64,000 nt of DNA. Origin: Sulfobacillus thermosulfidooxidans (GTDB lineage Bacteria > Bacillota > Sulfobacillia > Sulfobacillales > Sulfobacillaceae). The stretch lies in assembly GCF_001280565.1 (NCBI RefSeq), contig NZ_LGRO01000001.1, positions 1,364,001 through 1,428,000 of the forward strand, read 5' to 3'. Position 1 is the stretch's first letter; the number at the start of each line of letters is the position of its first letter. Shown piece by piece: positions 9,513 through 17,876 of the stretch. The notes under the pieces were generated by a model, which saw only the letters and a list, made by a program, of their open reading frames with translations, had not been told where the DNA came from and searched no databases. Position numbers and translations under genes: made by a program.

Positions 9513-9982
9513 AAATTCTACGATTAGGGCATTGGTCCGCATTCACATTAGGCCTTTTAACGGGACTGTCTTTGATGCAAGGCGTTACCGCCCAAGAAAG
9601 GATGCGGACGACATCCGCCTTGGAAAAATGGCATATGGAAGCAAATTATTGGAAGAAGGAAGCAAGCCAATTAAAAAATGAGTTAGGGGCCATCAATCGC
9701 AAATCGGAAACGCAACTTTATATCCAAGATATTGCTGTGCAGATTGTTAAGAGTCCGGTACCCAAAGACCAAGTGATTGAAGCAATGGCACCTTATACCC
9801 AAGCGCTTCTGGGGCTGTCATTGCAATATCTGAAGTTACCCGTAATTTATCATTTATTCAACAACCGGATTATTGTCATTGGAACGCGTCTGTATCAAAT
9901 TCGAGTGCACGCCTTATTATTGGGTCCCCATACCGAATTAATCATTTCGGTATCTCCTGATCCTTCCGCGCAGTCCTTATAA
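9509..9982 (+). CDS. ytrI: YtrI-like sporulation membrane protein
   Basis: 157 residues from ATG 9509, which overlaps the ytrH stop by four bases. One N-terminal membrane segment (about 10-28) is followed by a coiled-coil-like charged stretch (about 34-65) and a soluble extracytoplasmic part. Size, topology and the fixed position after ytrH match YtrI of Bacillus; sequence conservation of that family is low, so the call leans on context. An upstream in-frame start is less likely because it would sit inside ytrH without a ribosome site. Confidence 0.8.
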   Translation: MKILRLGHWSAFTLGLLTGLSLMQGVTAQERMRTTSALEKWHMEANYWKKEASQLKNELGAINRKSETQLYIQDIAVQIVKSPVPKDQVIEAMAPYTQALLGLSLQYLKLPVIYHLFNNRIIVIGTRLYQIRVHALLLGPHTELIISVSPDPSAQSL

Positions 9983-10126
9983 CTCCCCTTCGTCAAGCTA
10001 GATTCAATACGCGAGCTCTTTTTTGCTTCTACGACGTCTGACGAGGTACCTAACCGGTGCGAGATGAGTGCCCATTGACCGGGGGATGTGCGAAGTCGGC
10101 AGCGACAGGTAAAAGCCTATAGGATG

Positions 10127-10164
10127 AATCCCCAGGTTCCATAAGGGAAAAAACCCTGGGGATT
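10127..10164. terminator. Inverted repeat between convergent ytrI and RNase J genes
   Basis: A perfect 10-base inverted repeat (AATCCCCAGG at 10127-10136, CCTGGGGATT at 10155-10164) with an 18-base loop. It lies between two converging genes and could end transcription from both sides. No clean T-run follows either arm, so termination strength is uncertain. Confidence 0.4.
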
Positions 10165-10206
10165 TAAGAAAAATGATAGAGCCATAGCGAAAAGATTCTG
10201 ATAGTC

Positions 10207-11886
10207 CTAGACTTCCATGATAATTGGCAAGATCATAGGACGTCGTTTGGTCCGGTCCCATAAAAACCGTCCTAATGTATCTCGCACCAGGGCCTTAATG
10301 GCAGACCATTCACTGAGATTGCCACCTTCCATCGCCGTTAAAGCAGATTTGACCCGGGCACGGGCTTCATCCAAGAGGGCCTCGGATTCTCTCACATACA
10401 CAAATCCGCGGGAAACAATGTCAGGTCCCGACACAAGAAGACCGGATTGGGCATCCATGCCTACGACCACAATTAATATGCCATCGTTGGATAATTGTTT
10501 GCGGTCACGCAAGACAATGTTGCCAACATCACCCACACCAAACCCGTCAACCAGCACTTTGCCGGCGGGAACTTGCCCCACTATTTGAGCCGAATCTTTC
10601 GTTAACTCAAACACCGTTCCATTTTCCCCAATAAGGACATGAGATGGGTCAATACCTACTTCCCTCGCGAGTTGCGCATGATGCACAAGATGACGATACT
10701 CTCCATGTACCGGAATGAAGAATTTTGGTTTGACCAGGTTCAACATGAGTTTCAACTCTTCTTGGCAAGCATGACCGGATACATGAATTCCAATATTGGG
10801 CCCATAATACACTTCGGCTCCGAGACGGTATAAGTTATTCACGGTTCGTGCAACCATTTTCTCATTACCAGGGATGGCCGTCGCTGAAATAATCACCGTA
10901 TCCCCAGACATGATTTCAACCTTTTTGTGGTCTGAGGTCGACATTCGGGTCAAAGCCGACATGGGTTCTCCTTGGGACCCCGTGGTCAAAATTAACGTTT
11001 TGTTGGCCGGTTGTTTTAAGATGTTATCTAAGGACATCCATGTGCCTTCAGGAAAGTCGAGATAATGAAGTTCGGTCGCTTTTTGCACGACATTTTCCAT
11101 ACTGCGACCAACAACAGCTACATGCCGGCCATGACGCACGGCGGATTCGACAACTTGCTGAATACGGTGAACCTGCGACGCGAACGACGATACCAACACA
11201 CGCCCCGTCGCTTGCTCAATAATCCGATCCAAGGTCTTCCCCACCGTTTTTTCAGAAGGCGTATATCCCGGTCTCTCCGCATTGGTACTGTCCGCTAATA
11301 ACAATAACACCCCTTCCGAACCCACTTGCGCCAATTTATGAAAGTCCGCAACGTGGCCATCGACGGGGGTGTGGTCGAACTTGAAGTCGCCGGTATGAAC
11401 AATCGTACCGACCGGATTTCGAATAATGAGACCGGTCGCATCCGGAATTGAATGGTTAACACGGAAAAATTCGACGGAAAAGCTTCCGACGCGAATGGTG
11501 TCTCCAGGGTCAACGGGATGCGATTTAGGATGGAGACTAATTTGGTGTTCTTGTAATTTCATTTCCACGATGCCTAAGGTCAACCGCGTGCCATAAATCG
11601 GCACTTGAATCTGTTTCAAGAAATAAGGGATTCCGCCAATATGGTCTTCATGGCCGTGTGTTAAGAAAATCGCACGAACACGGTCTTTGTTTTCGAGTAA
11701 ATACGTGATATCGGGTAATACCAGATCAATTCCGGGCATATCAGGTTCTGGAAATGCTAATCCGCAGTCGATTAAAATGATGTCATTGCCATAAACGACA
11801 GCAGATAAATTTTTCCCAATTTCACCTAATCCCCCTAGGGGAATAAATTGTAATTTTCCGGGTCCTGGGCGTGCCAGTTTCCCCAC
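10207..11886 (-). CDS. rnj: Ribonuclease J
   Basis: 559 residues. The N-terminus contains a metallo-beta-lactamase fold with HGHEDH at 77-82, a beta-CASP domain follows, and a C-terminal domain starts near residue 450. RNase J is the main 5'-3' exoribonuclease and endonuclease of mRNA decay and rRNA maturation in Firmicutes. In Bacillus a paralogue lies after dapA, as here. The GTG start at 11884-11886 is odd: the AGGAG sequence directly abuts it, leaving no spacer. A start at CTG 11875-11877 would have normal spacing, so the true N-terminus may be three residues shorter. Confidence 0.95.
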   Translation of the reverse strand: MGKLARPGPGKLQFIPLGGLGEIGKNLSAVVYGNDIILIDCGLAFPEPDMPGIDLVLPDITYLLENKDRVRAIFLTHGHEDHIGGIPYFLKQIQVPIYGTRLTLGIVEMKLQEHQISLHPKSHPVDPGDTIRVGSFSVEFFRVNHSIPDATGLIIRNPVGTIVHTGDFKFDHTPVDGHVADFHKLAQVGSEGVLLLLADSTNAERPGYTPSEKTVGKTLDRIIEQATGRVLVSSFASQVHRIQQVVESAVRHGRHVAVVGRSMENVVQKATELHYLDFPEGTWMSLDNILKQPANKTLILTTGSQGEPMSALTRMSTSDHKKVEIMSGDTVIISATAIPGNEKMVARTVNNLYRLGAEVYYGPNIGIHVSGHACQEELKLMLNLVKPKFFIPVHGEYRHLVHHAQLAREVGIDPSHVLIGENGTVFELTKDSAQIVGQVPAGKVLVDGFGVGDVGNIVLRDRKQLSNDGILIVVVGMDAQSGLLVSGPDIVSRGFVYVRESEALLDEARARVKSALTAMEGGNLSEWSAIKALVRDTLGRFLWDRTKRRPMILPIIMEV

Positions 11887-11912
11887 CTCCTATTTTTCCG
11901 CACACGGAGCAC

Positions 11913-11965
11913 ATCAAAATGCCCCTAGCCGTCCGGCTAGGGACTTATGCCAGGGGCAATTTGAT
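11913..11965 (-). terminator. Nested hairpin downstream of dapA
   Basis: Inner hairpin CCCTAGCC-GTCC-GGCTAGGG (11923-11942), followed on the minus strand by GGCATTTTG. An outer imperfect 14-base repeat (11913-11926 with 11952-11965, 13 of 14 matching) could close a larger stem, competing with part of the inner one. It lies about 185 bases after dapA and just before RNase J, so it can separate the dipicolinate operon from rnj or act in the rnj leader. Confidence 0.55.
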
Positions 11966-12148
11966 TTGAGGCGGCGGTATTGGCCCCCGTCCCGTCCTGT
12001 GCCAACCCGCTCACACCTATTTACCACCGAGCACTAAGTCGTTACCAATAGTATAACTCGGTAACAGCCCTGCATGCAATCGCTGATAATCAATTTCACT
12101 GACCTTCGGTCTGCTCCAAGACAAGATATTCTCTTCAATCCTCACGGA

Positions 12149-13063
12149 TTAAGCTTGTGCGGTCTTTCTGGACGAAAGAGACGACAAGTGCTTTGCTTGG
12201 GTATAGGCTGACCACACCGGCGCAAAAATGCTATCATCAGGCATTATCAAAGGAGAGCGGACCACAGGACGTATGAAATGTAACTGCGATAAAAGCCACT
12301 TTAAAGGAAGCGGATTAGACACCACGAATAAAGCTTTAAACAGAGGCCACAATTGATCATGAAGACTTTGTGCTCCCTGAATATCCCCCCGCAGAAAACG
12401 TTCTGTCATCTCTCTCATTTCCTTGCCCACGACATGAGAGGCTACTGAGACGACTCCATGGATTCCCACCGCCAATGAGGGAAAATACAAGCCGTCATCT
12501 CCAGAGTAAATGGGAACGTCAGGGGATAAGCCTGTCCGCAGCCGCATAATTTGGTCCAGCGAACCGGATGCTTCTTTGACGGCAAACGGGACAGCGACTT
12601 GTTGGCTAATCGCGATAATGGTATTTGCATCGACCATGCTAGCCGTTCGTCCCGGCACATTATAAAGCATCATCGGACAGCTTACGTGCTGAGATACGTT
12701 GATATAATGCGCAAGCAGTCCGTCTGGCGTCGGCTTATTGTAATAAGGCGATACCAATAAAATGCCATCCGCTCCCCACGATGCAGCTTCCACGGACAGT
12801 TCAATCGTCGTTCGCGTGTCATTAGTTCCTGTCCCAATCCATACAGGAATGTCAAAATGTACGGCCTCCCTCACCGCGTTGTAAAGCGTTTTGCGTTCTG
12901 CGGCCGTTAAACTAAATGCTTCTCCCGTTGATCCCGCCAAAATCAAACCGCCGGACCCGTTGTCCCGAAGGTATCGGGCTAGTCCGGCGGCAGCCTCTGT
13001 GTCAATCTCTCCCTCGTCAGTGAAAGGGGTCACCATTGCCGTAAAAATTCGTGGCCATATCAT
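12149..13063 (-). CDS. dapA: 4-hydroxy-tetrahydrodipicolinate synthase
   Basis: 304 residues, normal for DapA. It condenses pyruvate with aspartate semialdehyde, the committed step to lysine, diaminopimelate and dipicolinate. The pyruvate-binding AGSTGEAFSL motif is at 43-52, catalytic Tyr134 in YNVPGRT, and the Schiff-base Lys163 in AVKEASG. The ATG overlaps the dapG stop (ATGA), so translation is coupled. Last gene of the spoVFA-spoVFB-asd-dapG-dapA set, the same order as in Bacillus, which supplies dipicolinic acid for the spore core as well as wall precursors. Confidence 0.96.
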   Translation of the reverse strand: MIWPRIFTAMVTPFTDEGEIDTEAAAGLARYLRDNGSGGLILAGSTGEAFSLTAAERKTLYNAVREAVHFDIPVWIGTGTNDTRTTIELSVEAASWGADGILLVSPYYNKPTPDGLLAHYINVSQHVSCPMMLYNVPGRTASMVDANTIIAISQQVAVPFAVKEASGSLDQIMRLRTGLSPDVPIYSGDDGLYFPSLAVGIHGVVSVASHVVGKEMREMTERFLRGDIQGAQSLHDQLWPLFKALFVVSNPLPLKWLLSQLHFIRPVVRSPLIMPDDSIFAPVWSAYTQAKHLSSLSSRKTAQA

Positions 13064-14295
13064 GTTTTTGGCACCTCCTCGTCCAAATGAAATTGTTTGT
13101 GTAAAGCTGCCACCGCCTTTTCCATATTGCGGCGGTGTAGCAACAGCGTAATGGTGGAATGTGAATCGGCCGATTGCAATATTTCAATCTGAGACTGTGC
13201 CATGGCAGCCATCACGCGGCCAACAACTCCTGGCAATCCTTGAATCGCTGAACCAACAATGGAAACCTTAGCGCGGTCATCATATGCTTCATAGCCAAAC
13301 CCAATATCCTTTAGGGTCTGCTCGGTAATCTGAGTTTTCTCAGGGGGAACACAAAAGTAAACTTGGTCAGGAAACAAATTGATCAAATCCACCGAGACTC
13401 CGTTTTCCCCTAATGACATAAATAGATGATATGCCCAATCTTTGTGCATAGCTGAAGGCGGTGTGACCCGAAATTGCATCAAATGATCTAATTGGGTAAT
13501 ACCCGTCACAGCATGATCGGGATCGCGATGTCCCCACGGATCTAAGGTTCCCTGTCCCGGAGCGATAAGTGTTCCCTGGGATTCAGAAAACGTCGACCGA
13601 ACGCGAATAGGCACGGCAAATTGCCGTCCAATCTCCACAGCTCGGGGATGAATGACCCGCGCACCTAAGTTAGCCAGCTGAAAAATTTCATCATAATCCA
13701 ATTGTGAAATCGTCCGGGCGTCAGGAACAATTCGCGGATCAGCGGTTTTAATACCGTCAACATCAGTGAAAATGTCAACAACTGCAGCATGCAGGGCCGC
13801 GCCAAGTGCCACGGCAGTGGTATCCGACCCCCCTCGTCCTAACGTGGTCACTTCTCCATCCACAGTCCGCCCTTGAAAACCTGCTACCACAGGAACAATG
13901 CCGTCTTCCAGAAGATTCTGCAAGACTTTAGGCTGCACCTCCAAAATTCGAGCATCGCCAAAATTATTGTCAGTAATAATGCCCGCTTCTCCACCGGTCA
14001 AGACTTTCACAGGAATGTCTTGACGACGGAGATGAGAAGCTAGAACGACAGCACTAATAATTTCCCCACAGGACAACAACAAGTCGCGTTCCGGGGCTGG
14101 GGTGAGATCTGCCTCGGTGATTAAGTCGAGCAACGTGTCTGTCGCATAGGGGTCTCCGCGTCGTCCCATGGCTGATACGACCACCACAACCTGGTCGCCC
14201 GCTGCAATCGCTTTGACTACCCATTTGGCGACCACATCGCGGCGGCTGGCATCACGAACTGATGTCCCACCGAATTTCTGTATAACGATTGCCAC
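13060..14295 (-). CDS. dapG: Aspartokinase (DapG-type, diaminopimelate-regulated)
   Basis: 411 residues. An amino-acid kinase domain starts with IQKFGGTSV and includes the catalytic FTDVDGIKTADPR; two C-terminal ACT domains (about 270-405) bind the allosteric effector. The enzyme phosphorylates aspartate, the first step of lysine, threonine and methionine synthesis. Position between asd and dapA identifies it as the DapG isozyme of spore formers, which in Bacillus is inhibited by meso-diaminopimelate. Its stop overlaps the dapA start. The predicted isozyme type is inferred from context, not from effector-site residues. Confidence 0.93.
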   Translation of the reverse strand: MAIVIQKFGGTSVRDASRRDVVAKWVVKAIAAGDQVVVVVSAMGRRGDPYATDTLLDLITEADLTPAPERDLLLSCGEIISAVVLASHLRRQDIPVKVLTGGEAGIITDNNFGDARILEVQPKVLQNLLEDGIVPVVAGFQGRTVDGEVTTLGRGGSDTTAVALGAALHAAVVDIFTDVDGIKTADPRIVPDARTISQLDYDEIFQLANLGARVIHPRAVEIGRQFAVPIRVRSTFSESQGTLIAPGQGTLDPWGHRDPDHAVTGITQLDHLMQFRVTPPSAMHKDWAYHLFMSLGENGVSVDLINLFPDQVYFCVPPEKTQITEQTLKDIGFGYEAYDDRAKVSIVGSAIQGLPGVVGRVMAAMAQSQIEILQSADSHSTITLLLHRRNMEKAVAALHKQFHLDEEVPKT

Positions 14296-14307
14296 ACCCG
14301 TCCTCCT

Positions 14308-15321
14308 CTATGCCCATCGTGACATAAGAGATTCCACGATTTGAATTGCATTGGTCGCCGCACCTTTGCGAAGGTTATCGGCTACCACAAACATGTGCAG
14401 CCCATTGTCGACAAACAAATCGCGGCGTATGCGCCCAACCAATACTAAATCTTGATCAGCCGCATCCAAGGGGATCGGGACCAGACCCTGAGAGGGATCA
14501 TCAACAACACGAAGTCCCGGAGAACGCGCCAAAAGTTCACGAACCTGAGAAAGCTCAAATGATTTTTCCGTTTCAATGTACACGGATTCCGCGTGTGAGA
14601 TATAGACGGGCACTCTCACTGCGGTGGCACTGACGGGAAGAGACATGCGAAAAATCTTTTGTGTCTCCCGCGTCAATTTCCATTCCTCGCCGGTATAGTC
14701 GTCATCACCAAACTTGTCACAATAGGGCAACACGTTAAACGCGATGGGCGTGGGATAGGTTGTCGGAATAACCTTTTGGTGTTCGAGCACCTCATGGGTT
14801 TCTTTGGTCAACGTCTCCATGGCTTCGCGTCCTGTTCCGGAAACGGCTTGATATGTTGATACAATCACGCGTTTCAAGCCATATTCACGACGAATAGGTT
14901 CTAATGCCACCACCATTTGAATCGTTGAGCAATTGGGTGAGGCAATAAGCCGGGCATCACCCACGGCATCAATATTGACTTCTGGCACCACCAAGGGCAC
15001 TAAGGGATCCATACGAAAATAACTCGACTTGTCTACAACTGTGACCCCATGGGCCGTAGCTATGGGAGCATAGGTGCGACTGGCCTCAGTACTCGCCGCA
15101 AAAAAAGCCACGTCAACGCTTGACCAATCCATCGATTCTACACCGCGAACGGGTACCTCCTCGCCGCGAAACTGGACGGTTCTTCCATGGCCTTCCGTAG
15201 CAAGAGCCGTCAGGCTTTTCACTGGAAACTCTCGCTCCGCAAGAATTTCCAAGATTTTTTGTCCCACTAGACCCGTTGCTCCCAAAATTGCGACCCGCAC
15301 GCCTTTCACCGGAACATTCAC
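14308..15321 (-). CDS. asd: Aspartate-semialdehyde dehydrogenase
   Basis: 337 residues. The N-terminal NADP-binding motif is ILGATGLVGQ (12-21). The catalytic cysteine is Cys131 in ASPNCSTIQ, and the active-site His lies in YISHAESV. It reduces aspartyl phosphate to aspartate semialdehyde, the shared precursor for the lysine/dipicolinate and threonine branches. Twelve bases upstream of dapG and ten downstream of spoVFB, so clearly in the same operon. Confidence 0.96.
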   Translation of the reverse strand: MNVPVKGVRVAILGATGLVGQKILEILAEREFPVKSLTALATEGHGRTVQFRGEEVPVRGVESMDWSSVDVAFFAASTEASRTYAPIATAHGVTVVDKSSYFRMDPLVPLVVPEVNIDAVGDARLIASPNCSTIQMVVALEPIRREYGLKRVIVSTYQAVSGTGREAMETLTKETHEVLEHQKVIPTTYPTPIAFNVLPYCDKFGDDDYTGEEWKLTRETQKIFRMSLPVSATAVRVPVYISHAESVYIETEKSFELSQVRELLARSPGLRVVDDPSQGLVPIPLDAADQDLVLVGRIRRDLFVDNGLHMFVVADNLRKGAATNAIQIVESLMSRWA

Positions 15322-15331
15322 TCCCTTATTA

Positions 15332-15931
15332 TTATCGATCCCATGGCACTAAAATGGGCTGCACTTGTTCGTGTTTCAATGCGGCCTGAATAGATGGGAT
15401 GATGAGTTCTAAATGTGCGTCCAATGAGCGCGGCTTGCGTATTGGATCATCCTGCCCAAATGGTACAAAATAGATGTTGCGTGCACTGAGGAGCCTCCCC
15501 AAATTCATCGCATTCATCCCCAAAAGGTCATTGGACGTGATGGCCAATAAAACAGGACCCCCATTGCGCAATTGTGCCTTAACGGTCATCGTGACAGGTG
15601 AATCATTGATGGCATTGGCAATTTTGGCCAACGTATTTCCTGTACATGGCATGACCACCACAATATCAAACCAATGTTTCGGTCCACTGGGTTCTACTTC
15701 CGGAATTGTCGTCAAAATTGGCTGATCTGTTGCCTTCGTAATTTCGTCTTTCCAGTAATCCGGAGACCCGAACCGGGTCGAAACATGTAATATTGATGGC
15801 GACACAATGGGTGTCACAATTGCTCCGTGCTCAACCAATATTCTCATTGTAGCGACAGCGCGATGCATATTGCAATGGGAAGCGGCCATTGCCACACCAA
15901 TTTTTATGCCGGCTAGTTCTTTTTCGCTCAT
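15332..15931 (-). CDS. spoVFB: Dipicolinate synthase subunit B
   Basis: 199 residues, flavoprotein-like fold (related to FMN-binding decarboxylases) with VVVMPCTGNTLAKIANAINDS in the middle. Together with SpoVFA it oxidises dihydrodipicolinate to dipicolinic acid, the calcium chelator stored in the spore core. Its ATG overlaps the spoVFA stop by four bases. Produced in the mother cell late in sporulation in Bacillus. Length and operon position agree fully with the family. Confidence 0.94.
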   Translation of the reverse strand: MSEKELAGIKIGVAMAASHCNMHRAVATMRILVEHGAIVTPIVSPSILHVSTRFGSPDYWKDEITKATDQPILTTIPEVEPSGPKHWFDIVVVMPCTGNTLAKIANAINDSPVTMTVKAQLRNGGPVLLAITSNDLLGMNAMNLGRLLSARNIYFVPFGQDDPIRKPRSLDAHLELIIPSIQAALKHEQVQPILVPWDR

Positions 15932-16803
15932 ATCGCTGACCCCCTCCTCGGATGCGTGACCCGATCAGCCTTGTCTTGCAAAATAAATGCCAATGTCTCC
16001 CAAATGATTTCAGCCGCTCTTCGAGGTGCAATGTGGCCTGGTACTCCCAAATACGATTCGTAGCGGGACAAAACTGCGGGGCTATTTGCCACTTCCGGAT
16101 GTAAGCCCCCCGGTTTAGATGCGAGGTCAATAATCCACGCCGGATCTGTCGCTTCCGCCCATTCACTGGTCAAAACAGGGGCGGGAATGGTATTAAACAC
16201 CCCATCGACGGGAGGGCACCAGCGAGGGTCCAAGGGATGGACGGGAAAACCCATGGCTGAAGCCATCGCCCGTTTTTCGACTGAACGGTCAAAAATTTCG
16301 ACAATGGCACCATACGCCTGAAGACGTAAAGCCAATATGGAACCGACGCGCCCAAAGCCCAAAATCGCAATGGGTCGGTGATATAACGTAAATCCGGACC
16401 GTCCGATTGCCGATTTAATTGCGCCTTCTGCTGTTGGAACCGCATTCAACCACATAAACGTCGTTTGATTGCGATATTCTATTGTCTTAAGCCCCAAATC
16501 CTGCGCTTTTTCTTTGACGGGTGAAGCTATTAGCCCAGCCGCTAAAACGGCTCCTTCCCCCATCGCGCTCAGAATGTCCAGTGTTAGGGTGACCTGACCG
16601 TCCATCGTTGTCATGGAGCCGTCACCGCGAATTCCCGTCATCGGCCCAATGAAAATATGGGGTGCTCTATCACCAAGATGAAATGGTTCAACATTATCAA
16701 CATGAAAACCAAAGGATTTAACGACAAATCCTTGATCCTCTAAAAAGCGGCATAACCATACGTCGCGAGCATCTCCACCAGCCACGACTACTTGTGTTGA
16801 CAC
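15928..16803 (-). CDS. spoVFA: Dipicolinate synthase subunit A
   Basis: 291 residues. An N-terminal domain opens with VVVAGGDARDVWLCRFL; a second Rossmann-like domain carries ILGFGRVGSILALRL around 148-162, the probable NAD(P) site. It forms dipicolinate synthase with SpoVFB. GTG start with ribosome site AGGAAGGATG. First gene of the dipicolinate set; the 244 bases upstream must contain a promoter, in Bacillus recognised by SigK, but I could not identify a clear -10/-35 pair. Confidence 0.94.
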   Translation of the reverse strand: MSTQVVVAGGDARDVWLCRFLEDQGFVVKSFGFHVDNVEPFHLGDRAPHIFIGPMTGIRGDGSMTTMDGQVTLTLDILSAMGEGAVLAAGLIASPVKEKAQDLGLKTIEYRNQTTFMWLNAVPTAEGAIKSAIGRSGFTLYHRPIAILGFGRVGSILALRLQAYGAIVEIFDRSVEKRAMASAMGFPVHPLDPRWCPPVDGVFNTIPAPVLTSEWAEATDPAWIIDLASKPGGLHPEVANSPAVLSRYESYLGVPGHIAPRRAAEIIWETLAFILQDKADRVTHPRRGSAI

Positions 16804-17000
16804 AGTTTTCTCATCCTTCCTCGAACACCCGTTACGGGTATATAAAAATGACCTATCTTACCGTTGTTAAAATGAAATGGGTTGAGAGTCATTCCCCGTT
16901 CATCAAGGGGAACACCAGTTACTCTTCTTAGCCCACTATACGGAAGGAATAGCTAGACCGTTCCGATTTTTACAGTTCCATAAATTACCATGCAGAAAAC

Positions 17001-17028
17001 GAAAAAATCCGGGAGATATCTCCCGGAT
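17001..17028 (-). terminator. Rho-independent terminator of the stress gene
   Basis: A perfect 22-base palindrome (17007-17028, centre GATATC) read on the minus strand ends in a run of six T. It starts 20 bases after the stop of the gene at 17048-17524 and separates it from spoVFA. Confidence 0.85.
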
Positions 17029-17047
17029 GCGCTGCAAGTTATTAAGG

Positions 17048-17524
17048 TTAGTGGACGTGAATGTCAGTAGCGCCATGCTCTTGGAAGAGTTTTTTGGCTT
17101 TGTCTACTTCAGGTGCATCAGCTCGCACCATTAAAAGCACATCCCCCTCTTTTAAGCGGGTCTCATATTCGTGGCTTTCGTTGCTCGGAATGCCATAATC
17201 CATCAAAGCACCCGCAAGCCCGCCTGCGACAGCCCCTGTCAGCGTAGCAGCCAAAGGTCCTGCCGCAATAATGGGGCCAACCCCAGGTATTGCCAAGGCA
17301 CCGACACCGGCCAAAAGGCCGGTAACTCCACCCAAGGTTCCGCCCCAGCCAATCCCACTTGACAGATTGTGCATGTCACTGTCCGGATGACCAGCTTGTG
17401 TATGGCCATCATGGCGGGCTACCAAAGAAATATCTTTCTCCGGAACGCCGCGTTTCTTTAATTCATCGACGGTTTTTTCAGCATCATCATGGTTTTTAAA
17501 TGCACCCACGACAGTTTTCTCCAC
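17048..17524 (-). CDS. General-stress-protein-like (YflT/17M-type) membrane-associated protein
   Basis: 158 residues. The N-terminal 40 residues (MEKTVVGAFKNHDDAEKTVDEL) match the small alpha/beta domain of general stress proteins such as YflT and GS17M. A central Gly/Ala-rich hydrophobic stretch (about 55-110) may form a hairpin in the membrane. The C-terminus repeats an alpha/beta element and ends in VDKAKKLFQEHGATDIHVH. Role unknown. It has its own strong terminator, and a hairpin (17548-17573) lies in its leader, so it seems separately transcribed between ymxH and spoVFA. Ribosome site AAAAGGAGGG. Confidence 0.75.
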   Translation of the reverse strand: MEKTVVGAFKNHDDAEKTVDELKKRGVPEKDISLVARHDGHTQAGHPDSDMHNLSSGIGWGGTLGGVTGLLAGVGALAIPGVGPIIAAGPLAATLTGAVAGGLAGALMDYGIPSNESHEYETRLKEGDVLLMVRADAPEVDKAKKLFQEHGATDIHVH

Positions 17525-17547
17525 GTTAGTATCCCTCCTTTTCGCAC

Positions 17548-17573
17548 GTGGTCGGACTTAGTATGTCCGCCAC
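17548..17573. repeat. Inverted repeat in the ymxH / stress-gene spacer
   Basis: GTGG-(T)-CGGAC pairs with GTCCG-CCAC around a seven-base loop, with a single bulged T. It lies between the ymxH stop and the stress-gene start. No T-run follows on the minus strand, so it may be a leader structure or operator rather than a terminator. Confidence 0.4.
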
Positions 17574-17595
17574 ACGAAAAAAGAGGCTATCAATT

Positions 17596-17853
17596 TTACG
17601 AATCTGCGGGAGCAGAAAGATCATCATCTAAATCAACAATCATGACTTCGGGCCCAATGCGTCTAATGGATCGCCAGGGAATTTGCGTGGGTTGCTGGAT
17701 TTGACGACCAAAACGTCCCCGCGGCGGGACCAAAATCGCCTGGATTGCACCATTTTCGGGATCAATTTCCAAATCCGTGTCTCCTAATGGTCCTAACCGA
17801 CTGCCATTGGACAAGTTAATAATTTCTTTTGAGGCCAATTCACTGAAACGCAT
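17596..17853 (-). CDS. ymxH: YlmC/YmxH-family PRC-barrel sporulation protein
   Basis: 85 residues forming a single PRC-barrel-like domain: MRFSELASKEIINLSNGSRLG at the start and WRSIRRIGPEVMIVDL at the end are family hallmarks. Function unknown; conserved between mlpA and spoVFA in Bacillus and found at the same position here. 23 bases after mlpA, with ribosome site AAGGAGGGA, so co-transcribed with it. Confidence 0.9.
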   Translation of the reverse strand: MRFSELASKEIINLSNGSRLGPLGDTDLEIDPENGAIQAILVPPRGRFGRQIQQPTQIPWRSIRRIGPEVMIVDLDDDLSAPADS

Positions 17854-17876
17854 AAGGCGTCCCTCCTTAGGAAAAC

